NCBI GenBank assembly: GCA_023269455.1
Contig: JAHFTG010000169.1
Location: 1-5,427 of the forward strand
DNA: 5,427 bases
Direction: 5' to 3'
DNA from: Opitutaceae bacterium
GTDB lineage: Bacteria; Verrucomicrobiota; Verrucomicrobiia; Opitutales; Opitutaceae
The position numbers and the translations under genes are program-made. The notes beneath the pieces were generated by a model. It was not told where the DNA came from and made no database searches. It worked only from the letters and a program-made list of their open reading frames with translations. This document shows positions 1-4,501 of the stretch, piece by piece (within the stretch, counting starts at the first letter, position 1; the number at the start of each line of letters is the position of its first letter).

Positions 1-725
1 CCCGCCGCATGCAGAGGCGCGACAAACTCCGCCAGCCGCCGCACGACTTCGGGAGCAGGTTGTCCCGCCTCGCCCGGCAATGCGGGAATCACCAGCTGTT
101 CACAGGCGAAATGTTCCTCTCTCTTCGCCTCGATCAAGCACCCGGCAAACCCGTGCAACCGCAGCGCCTCACGACTGATCGACGACGAGCCATGTGCGAT
201 GAGCGTCGCGACATCAGCCGACGCCAGCATGAGCAGGCGCGGCAGTTCTTCGAGCAACCAGTGACTGTAACCACTTCCCAACGTCGTCGCGACCACCGCC
301 ACCACGCCCGCCAAAGGCACGGGCGGACGGATTCTTTGAAAGGTGAGCAGCCAATGATCGTCGAACGGCTTTCCGAAATCGGGCGACACATCGCGCGCGA
401 TCGAGCGTCCATCCGGCGAGAGCACGTTGCCCGATCCAAAGACGCGCCCGCCGGGCAAGCGCGCCAGAAATCCCGGCATCGTTTCAACCAAACTCCACGG
501 CTTCAAAAACTCACGAAACTCATCCGTCGCATGCGTCGGCAGCGCATAAGAAAACTTCTCATCGCCAGCCGGCATCATCTCAGCCGAGCCCCTGAAGCGG
601 CTCAGCATCTGCATAAGCGGTTCACACATCACCGGAGGAGGAAGGTAAAGAGCCGTGGACACTGTATCCGCAGGAGAGCCCGCCCACCGGCTCCATGCAA
701 GACACGTCTCCCGTAAGGCCGTCAT
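1..725 (-). CDS. GT61 (DUF563)-type glycosyltransferase, N-terminal part, cut by left edge
   Basis: Reading the minus strand from ATG 725-723 gives 241 uninterrupted codons to the window edge, so the C-terminal part is missing. An in-frame TAG at 768-770 makes this the first available ATG. The strongest mark is YSHWLLEELPRLLML at residues 153-167, which matches the Y/N-x-H-W-L-x-E-x-L-P-R-L signature of the GT61/DUF563 family. It is preceded by a hydrophobic strand (about 138-148) and by GGRVFGSGNVLSPDGR (92-107), the usual beta-rich lead-in. Known GT61 enzymes transfer sugars such as xylose or GlcNAc to glycans; bacterial members are commonly annotated in capsule or surface polysaccharide synthesis. 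Donor and acceptor cannot be told here. No signal peptide or membrane helix is visible, so a cytoplasmic enzyme is likely. The only SD-like stretch, AAGGGAAAG (735-743), lies too far upstream to be convincing. The family call is fairly firm; the substrate is unknown. Confidence 0.8.
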   Translation of the reverse strand, partial: MTALRETCLAWSRWAGSPADTVSTALYLPPPVMCEPLMQMLSRFRGSAEMMPAGDEKFSYALPTHATDEFREFLKPWSLVETMPGFLARLPGGRVFGSGNVLSPDGRSIARDVSPDFGKPFDDHWLLTFQRIRPPVPLAGVVAVVATTLGSGYSHWLLEELPRLLMLASADVATLIAHGSSSISREALRLHGFAGCLIEAKREEHFACEQLVIPALPGEAGQPAPEVVRRLAEFVAPLHAA

Positions 726-794
726 CTTGGAACACTTTCCCTTACAACTACACTCTCTGTAAGCGGCCTAAATGACGACCGCCCTTCTCCGTCA

Positions 795-1274
795 ATGATG
801 CCTTCCATTAAAACCATCCTCACTTCGGCCCGCGCACCCGAACTCGATGCGTCTGCGCCGGGCCTCCGCAGCGAGACGTGCGCATCAGCGCCTGCATGCG
901 CATCCACCTTTGCCGATTGTTTCTGCGCGCAGCACGGCATCGGGCGAGAGCACTACGGGCAGGCGGTTTTTCGACACGTGCTCTATCGCCGCGCCCGCCC
1001 ATTCACCCGGCTGCTCGTGCTGATGAACCCCGATTATTTCACGCCCGACCACGAGATCATCCGCAACGTCGCCCCTTACACCCACCTGCGCGACTTCGCG
1101 TCCGCCGTGGAAAATTTCCGCACGCACCCGCGCAATCGCGGCGCCTTGCGCTGGCGGTTTTCCATGAGGATCTCGACCACGCGTCTGCGCACGTTGATCA
1201 AGGAAACTTTTCTGCGCGCGGGTATCGGCATGACGCCCGAGCCCGCCGGCGGCGAAACGCGCCCGGCCATTTGA
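795..1274 (+). CDS. conserved-looking hypothetical protein, 159 residues
   Basis: I do not recognise this protein as a named family. The frame has strong G/C preference at third positions (runs such as CGC, ATC, CTC, GCC), typical of a real gene in this GC-rich window; overlapping frames are Arg/Ala-rich or low-complexity. Residues 1-38 look variable (Ser/Ala/Pro-rich, two Cys). A compact-looking region runs from about 39 to 142 and includes FADCFCAQHGI (39-49), HVLYRRARPF (61-70), LMNPDYF (76-82), DHEIIRNV (85-92) and FRTHPRNRG (108-116). It appears mostly helical and basic, with no signal peptide or membrane segment. Two adjacent ATGs (795 and 798) are possible starts and neither has a Shine-Dalgarno sequence. 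The stop lies 33 bases before the glutathione peroxidase gene, so co-transcription is possible, although a TTGACA overlapping the stop could be a separate promoter. Function unknown. Confidence 0.75.
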   Translation: MMPSIKTILTSARAPELDASAPGLRSETCASAPACASTFADCFCAQHGIGREHYGQAVFRHVLYRRARPFTRLLVLMNPDYFTPDHEIIRNVAPYTHLRDFASAVENFRTHPRNRGALRWRFSMRISTTRLRTLIKETFLRAGIGMTPEPAGGETRPAI

Positions 1275-1300
1275 CAAACCCCGCCGCTCCCGCGTTCACT
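1271..1300 (+). promoter_or_regulatory. candidate promoter for the glutathione peroxidase gene
   Basis: TTGACA (1271-1276) matches the sigma-70 -35 consensus exactly and overlaps the stop codon of the upstream gene. Eighteen bases later comes TTCACT (1295-1300), a poor -10 match (3 of 6). If it is a -10 element, transcription would start at or within a few bases of the ATG at 1308, giving a leaderless mRNA. The -35 match is clear; the -10 is weak, so this is tentative. Confidence 0.3.
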
Positions 1301-1308
1301 TCGCGGGA
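1288..1308 (+). promoter_or_regulatory. perfect hairpin abutting the glutathione peroxidase start codon
   Basis: CCCGCG (1289-1294) and CGCGGG (1302-1307) are perfectly complementary around the 7-base loop TTCACTT. One further T-A pair (1288 with 1308) takes the A of the ATG into the stem. The 3' arm occupies the place where a ribosome binding site would lie. In an mRNA beginning upstream (for example read-through from the 795-1274 gene) it could hide the start codon. In a leaderless mRNA the 5' arm would be absent. The structure is directly visible; its regulatory role is inferred. There is no T-run, so it is not a classic terminator. Confidence 0.4.
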
Positions 1309-1856
1309 TGAAACTCCTCCCCACCGTTACCCTGCTGCTCACCGGGCTGTTCGCCACCACGGCCAAAGGCGGCTCGCTCTACGGCATCCCGGTGCAGGAT
1401 ATCGACGGTAAACCCGCCACGCTCGAAGCCTATCACGGCAAAGTTCTCCTCATCGTGAATGTCGCCTCCGCCTGCGGCTTCACCAAACAATACACCGGGC
1501 TCCAGTCCCTCTTCAAAAAATACGAGCCACAGGGTCTCGTCGTGCTCGGTTTCCCCTGCAACCAATTCGGCCACCAAGAGTCCGGCACCAACGAAGAGAT
1601 CAAGACGTTCTGCTCCGCCAAGTTTCACGTGACCTTCCCGATGTTCGACAAGATCGAGGTCAACGGCGCGCAACAGCACCCGCTCTACGCCGCGCTCACC
1701 GGCCCCGGCTCGCCGTTTCCCGGCAAGATCACCTGGAATTTCAACAAATTCCTCATCGGCCGAGACGGGACAATCCTCCACCGCTTCGATTCCAGCGTGA
1801 CGCCCGAAGCCCCTGAGTTGATCGCCGCCGTCGAAGCCGCGCTGGCCGCGAAGTGA
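1308..1856 (+). CDS. exported glutathione peroxidase family protein (thiol peroxidase, Cys type)
   Basis: 182-residue glutathione-peroxidase-fold protein that should reduce hydrogen peroxide or organic hydroperoxides. Residues 1-19 form a Sec-type signal peptide (Lys2, hydrophobic LLLTGLFA, likely cleavage after TTA), so the mature enzyme probably works in the periplasm. Catalytic residues are present: peroxidatic Cys56 in NVASACGFT, Gln90 in FPCNQFGHQESG, and Trp143-Asn144 in TWNFNKFL. The active residue is Cys, encoded by TGC, not selenocysteine. Cys84 and Cys102 sit 28 and 46 residues after Cys56, the same spacing as Cys36/Cys64/Cys82 of yeast Gpx3. This implies an atypical 2-Cys enzyme using Cys102 to resolve and thioredoxin-like reductants rather than glutathione. 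The mature length of about 160 matches the monomeric bacterial BtuE/BsaA group. The ATG directly abuts a GC-rich hairpin and has no Shine-Dalgarno sequence. Family call firm; the true electron donor is inferred. Confidence 0.95.
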   Translation: MKLLPTVTLLLTGLFATTAKGGSLYGIPVQDIDGKPATLEAYHGKVLLIVNVASACGFTKQYTGLQSLFKKYEPQGLVVLGFPCNQFGHQESGTNEEIKTFCSAKFHVTFPMFDKIEVNGAQQHPLYAALTGPGSPFPGKITWNFNKFLIGRDGTILHRFDSSVTPEAPELIAAVEAALAAK

Positions 1857-1896
1857 TCGACCGTTTACCGCAGCGTTCTTCCTTTCACCAACACCC

Positions 1897-2688
1897 ATGA
1901 GCCGCGAGACGTGCTATCGTTGCTTCTGGCCGAAGGCACTCTGCTGGTGCCCGTCCATCGAACCGATGGAGACACGCACGCGCTTCGTGTTCCTGATGCA
2001 CCCGAAGGAATTCAAACGCGAAAAAGCGAGCACCGGCCGGCTCACGCACCTGTGTTTGCGCACCAGCGAGATTCACATGGGCGTGGGCTTCGACGAGCAC
2101 GAAGCCGTGCAGGCGTTGATCCACGATCCGCGCAACTACCCTGTGCTTCTCTACCCAGGAGAAACCGCGCGCAACCTCTCCAACGGCGATCTCCGCGCGG
2201 ACGAACTCGGCGGACGCACCCTCGTCGTCTTCCTTCTCGACGCCACCTGGGCCTGCGCGCGCAAAATGCTTCGCCTCAGCCCGAGTCTGCAACGCCTGCC
2301 GCGCATCATGTTCACGCCCTCGGCGCCGAGCCGCTACGTGATCAAGCAACAGCCGCAGGACGGTTGCCTCTCCACGCTCGAAGCCACCCACGAACTGCTC
2401 GGCGCACTGGAACGCAGCGGCCTCGACCGATACCCGTTGCCCGAGCAACTGCTCGCGCTCTTCGCGCGCATGCAGGATTTCCAGATCAAGTGCGCCCGCG
2501 ATCCGTCGCGCGCCGGCTACCGCCGCCAGCCCTACAGCGAGCCCGGCGAACGCACCGCCCTCCACGGTCGCAGCGGCACGCGCCGCAGTCGTTTCTTCCG
2601 CACGGGCGAACCGGATTCGGCTCAGCCCACCCCGAGCAACTCAATCTCGAACACGAGTGTCGAATCAGGCGGAATCGCCCCGGGATAA
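1897..2688 (+). CDS. DTW domain protein, probable tRNA-uridine aminocarboxypropyltransferase (TapT-like)
   Basis: 263-residue member of the DTW family. Characterised members (E. coli TapT, human DTWD1/DTWD2) move the 3-amino-3-carboxypropyl group of S-adenosylmethionine onto tRNA uridine, making acp3U; TapT acts at U47 in the variable loop. The N-terminus carries a CxxC-x6-CxC zinc-type cluster (Cys6, Cys9, Cys16, Cys18). The signature motif appears as DATW at 115-118 after a hydrophobic strand (TLVVFLL). PSAPSRYVIKQQP (141-153) and CLSTLEATHELL (157-168) are the other conserved blocks. The first residues already form the zinc cluster, so the ATG at 1897 leaves no N-terminal extension; it lacks a Shine-Dalgarno sequence. 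The last 22 codons (residues 242-263, Ser/Pro/Gly-rich) lie antisense to the end of the FKBP gene and are probably a non-conserved tail. Target tRNA position is inferred from the family. Confidence 0.9.
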   Translation: MSRETCYRCFWPKALCWCPSIEPMETRTRFVFLMHPKEFKREKASTGRLTHLCLRTSEIHMGVGFDEHEAVQALIHDPRNYPVLLYPGETARNLSNGDLRADELGGRTLVVFLLDATWACARKMLRLSPSLQRLPRIMFTPSAPSRYVIKQQPQDGCLSTLEATHELLGALERSGLDRYPLPEQLLALFARMQDFQIKCARDPSRAGYRRQPYSEPGERTALHGRSGTRRSRFFRTGEPDSAQPTPSNSISNTSVESGGIAPG

Positions 2689-2954
2689 CCCGCCGCCCCG
2701 TAAGCCAGTTCAGGCGGAAGCGTGAGCTTTATCCTGTCGCCGACTTTCATCGTGGCGACGCCCATGTCCCAGCCCGCGATGACCTGCTTCGCGCCAAGCA
2801 CGAAGGCAAACGGCTCGTTGCGATCCACCGAGCTGTCGAATTTTTCACCATCGGTAAACCAGCCCGTGTAGTGGACGGTCACGAGCTGCCCCTTACGCGG
2901 AGACGCGCCGTTGCCGGAGACGATTTTTTCGATCTGGAGTTCGGGGGCAGCCAT
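2622..2954 (-). CDS. FKBP-type peptidyl-prolyl cis-trans isomerase, single domain
   Basis: 110-residue FKBP12-like enzyme that catalyses cis-trans isomerisation of peptide bonds before proline during folding. With a constant offset of three residues from human FKBP12, the binding-pocket residues are present: Tyr29 (HYTGW), Phe39-Asp40 (FDSS), Phe49, Val58-Ile59, Trp62 (VIAGWD), Tyr85 (AYG), Ile94 and Phe102. FKBP12 His87 is Tyr90 here. The protein is just one FKBP domain: no signal peptide, no SlyD-type inserted flap and no dimerisation extension, so a cytoplasmic monomer is expected. It starts at ATG 2954-2952, 14 bases after the S4-domain gene stops, so the two are probably one transcription unit. 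No Shine-Dalgarno sequence is seen; the upstream stretch is CCCCGTTTATTTT. The 3' end overlaps the convergent DTW frame by 67 bases. The family call is secure; client proteins are unknown. Confidence 0.95.
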   Translation of the reverse strand: MAAPELQIEKIVSGNGASPRKGQLVTVHYTGWFTDGEKFDSSVDRNEPFAFVLGAKQVIAGWDMGVATMKVGDRIKLTLPPELAYGAAGYPGAIPPDSTLVFEIELLGVG

Positions 2955-2968
2955 AAAATAAACGGGGT

Positions 2969-3196
2969 TCAGTCCACCTGCGCGATGATCGTCTCACCGC
3001 CGAAAGTCACCTTGTCCCCACCCATGACTTTTTTGCGCTTCTGCGTTTCGACGATGCCGTTGAGCAGCACCTGCCCCTCGCTGATGAGATGCTTCGCCTC
3101 GCCGCCGGTCGCGGCCAGGCCGCTGAATTTCAGCAACTGACACAGCTCGATAGGCTGGGCTTTGATGATCACGATACGGGCGGAAGGAGCACTCAT
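2969..3196 (-). CDS. YbcJ-like S4 RNA-binding domain protein, 75 residues
   Basis: Small protein made almost entirely of one S4 domain, resembling E. coli YbcJ in length and layout. After the start MSAPSARIVIIKAQ come PIELCQLLKFSGLAATGGEA (first helices, with ELCQLLK), KHLISEGQVLLNG (the turn typical of S4, compare IAEGQVKVDG in YbcJ), ETQKRKKVMGGD (basic RNA-facing segment) and a closing beta strand KVTFGGETIIAQV. S4 domains bind structured RNA, often rRNA or tRNA; no precise target is known for this subgroup. I chose ATG 3196-3194 because it leaves the family's usual length. The same frame stays open to an ATG at 3322, but those 42 extra residues match nothing in the domain and overlap the start of the divergent monooxygenase gene. 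The FKBP gene follows 14 bases downstream, probably in one operon. No Shine-Dalgarno sequence is visible. Confidence 0.88.
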   Translation of the reverse strand: MSAPSARIVIIKAQPIELCQLLKFSGLAATGGEAKHLISEGQVLLNGIVETQKRKKVMGGDKVTFGGETIIAQVD

Positions 3197-3227
3197 TTGA
3201 AGAAACGTTCTACGCGCCACCCAACCG

Positions 3228-3253
3228 GAGTCGATGCGAGACTCGCCCGAGTC
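3228..3253. promoter_or_regulatory. palindrome cluster in the divergent S4 / LLM intergenic region
   Basis: GACTCG-CC-CGAGTC (3240-3253) is a perfect 14-base inverted repeat. A third related half-site, GAGTC (3228-3232), lies just upstream, so GAGTC/GACTC occurs three times in 26 bases in alternating orientation. The cluster sits in the middle of the 120-base gap between the divergent starts at 3196 and 3317, where an operator serving both genes would be expected. Alternatively it is chance in GC-rich DNA. The repeat is visible; binding by a regulator is inferred. Confidence 0.3.
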
Positions 3254-3277
3254 CGGCGCGGATTTATCGCCACCCAG

Positions 3278-3310
3278 TTGACCCATTCGTGAAAGCACGC
3301 CTCTTGATAA
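3278..3310 (+). promoter_or_regulatory. weak candidate promoter for the LLM monooxygenase gene
   Basis: TTGACC (3278-3283) resembles a -35 element and TTGATA (3304-3309) a -10 element. The 20-base spacing is longer than the usual 16-18. The TTGATA ends 7 bases before the ATG at 3317, which would again imply a leaderless or nearly leaderless transcript. No Shine-Dalgarno sequence is present. Tentative. Confidence 0.2.
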
Positions 3311-3316
3311 ACCACC

Positions 3317-4351
3317 ATGCAACTCGGCCTAGACAGCTTCATCTCCACGGCTTCTGACCCGGTCAGCGGCGCGCACCTCAGCCCGGTCGAGCGCATGCGT
3401 GATCTGCTCGAAGAAATCGAACGCGCCGATCAGGTCGGCCTCGATGTCTTCGGCATTGGCGAACACCACCGCAGCGAATTCCTCGATTCGGCGCCCGCCG
3501 TCATCCTCGCCGCGGCCGCCGCGCGCACCCGCACCATCCGCCTCACGAGCGCCGTCACTGTGCTAAGCGCGGCCGATCCTGTGCGCGTTTTCCAAGAATT
3601 CGCCACGCTCGACCTGATCTCCCAAGGCCGTGCGGAAATCGTCGCGGGTCGCGGCTCCTTCGTGGAATCGTATCCGCTCTTCGGGCTCGACCTCGAAGAC
3701 TACGACTCACTCTTCGTAGAGAAACTCGGCCTCCTCCTCGAAATCCGCAAGAACACGCACGTCCGCTGGTCGGGCAAACACCGCGCGCCGCTCACCGGCC
3801 AGGGCGTTTATCCGCGCCCGATGCAGGAACTGCTGCCCGTCTGGATCGGAGTCGGGGGCACGCCCGCCTCCTTCGTCCGCGCAGGCACGCTCGGCCTTCC
3901 GCTCATGGTCGCGATCATCGGCGGCGAACCGCACCGCTTCCGTCCGCTTATCGATCTTTACCGCGAGGCGGGAAAACGCGCCGGTCATCCGCCCGAACAG
4001 CTCAAGGTCGGCATCCACGCCATCGGCTATGTGGCCGACACCGATGCGCAGGCGGCGGACGATTTCTTCCCTGGCTACGCGCGCACGTTTACCGAGATCG
4101 GTCGAGAACGCGGCTGGCCGCCCACGACGCGGGAGCAGTTCAACGCCTTGCGAGGCCCCACCGGCGCCCTGCTCGTGGGCGACGCGGAAACCGTTGCCGC
4201 AAAAATCCTCCGCATCAGCGAGTCCCTGGGAGGCATTGACCGTCTCACGTTTCAGATGAGCGTCGCCGCGCTGCCGCACGCCAAAGCCCTGCATGCCATC
4301 GAACTCGCCGGCACGCGCGTAGCTCCACTCGTCCGCAAAAAATCCGCGTGA
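3317..4351 (+). CDS. LLM-class flavin-dependent oxidoreductase (Atu2307/SP_0267-like)
   Basis: 344-residue protein of the bacterial luciferase-like monooxygenase superfamily, a TIM barrel using reduced FMN (occasionally F420) to oxidise small organic substrates. Markers in order: MQLGLDSF at the first barrel strand (1-8), VFGIGEHHRSEF (44-55) with the conserved HH pair, RTIRLTSAVTVLSAADPVRV (72-91) covering the third strand, DLISQGRAEIVAGRGSF (99-115), and LPVWIGVGGTP (173-183) near the flavin phosphate end. The pattern resembles the Atu2307/SP_0267 (TIGR03858-like) subgroup, whose substrates are not established. No signal peptide is seen, so it should be cytoplasmic. Start at ATG 3317: the barrel strand begins at residue 2, so no extension is needed. 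The gene diverges from the S4/FKBP pair, and no partner flavin reductase is seen in the window. Superfamily assignment is firm; the reaction is unknown. Confidence 0.92.
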   Translation: MQLGLDSFISTASDPVSGAHLSPVERMRDLLEEIERADQVGLDVFGIGEHHRSEFLDSAPAVILAAAAARTRTIRLTSAVTVLSAADPVRVFQEFATLDLISQGRAEIVAGRGSFVESYPLFGLDLEDYDSLFVEKLGLLLEIRKNTHVRWSGKHRAPLTGQGVYPRPMQELLPVWIGVGGTPASFVRAGTLGLPLMVAIIGGEPHRFRPLIDLYREAGKRAGHPPEQLKVGIHAIGYVADTDAQAADDFFPGYARTFTEIGRERGWPPTTREQFNALRGPTGALLVGDAETVAAKILRISESLGGIDRLTFQMSVAALPHAKALHAIELAGTRVAPLVRKKSA

Positions 4352-4501
4352 GGCTGGCGAATTGCCTGAAAAATTAAAATCCGTCCCGAATGGGAACGCC
4401 TCGGGCACCGCTACCTGCCTGAACTCGAAACGCCTTTAAGCACCGACGCCAAACGCCAGGGGTGGTGAACTCGTAACCCCTCCACCTCATCGCGCCGGAC
4501 C
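4352..4501. other. convergent intergenic gap of 150 bases with weak inverted repeats
   Basis: This gap separates the ends of two convergent genes and holds no assignable gene. It contains two weak inverted repeats: CCCGA/TCGGG (4385-4389 and 4401-4405) and AGGGGT/ACCCCT (4458-4463 and 4476-4481). A short plus-strand open stretch (4370-4468) gives a peptide of ordinary composition but has no ATG, GTG or TTG start. Confidence 0.6.
4458..4481. terminator. weak candidate bidirectional terminator hairpin
   Basis: AGGGGT (4458-4463) pairs perfectly with ACCCCT (4476-4481) across a 12-base loop, in the gap where transcripts of the LLM monooxygenase and the cysteine desulfurase converge. The stem is only 6 pairs, the loop is long and no T-run follows on either strand. 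It is a poor match to an intrinsic terminator and is offered mainly for its position. Confidence 0.2.

Noticed and set aside
9..716. Long plus-strand open frame (235 codons)
   Set aside because: The product is Arg/His/Gln-rich with no recognisable motif. It is antisense to the glycosyltransferase, whose protein carries the GT61 signature.
741..763. CTTAC/GTAAG inverted repeat in the 69-base gap between the glycosyltransferase and the hypothetical gene
   Set aside because: Only 5 pairs with a 13-base loop and no accompanying promoter-like elements; compatible with chance.
885..1277. Minus-strand frame of 130 codons opposite the hypothetical gene
   Set aside because: Antisense shadow, Gly/Arg/Ala-rich, no motif.
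878..1411. Plus-strand frame of 177 codons overlapping the hypothetical and peroxidase genes
   Set aside because: Very rich in Arg, Ala, His and Pro, and it runs into the peroxidase gene out of phase. The 795-1274 frame has the better codon pattern.
1911..3140. Plus-strand open frame of 409 codons spanning the DTW, FKBP and S4 genes
   Set aside because: It is the longest frame in the window but reads out of phase through the DTW gene and antisense through two other well-identified genes. It is a GC-driven Arg/Pro/Ala-rich shadow.
3197..3322. 42-residue N-terminal extension of the S4 protein from ATG 3322
   Set aside because: The S4 family of this type is about 70-75 residues. The extension has no homology-like features and overlaps the divergent gene start.
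3707..4408. Minus-strand frame of 233 codons opposite the LLM monooxygenase
   Set aside because: Antisense to a clear LLM-family protein; low-complexity composition.
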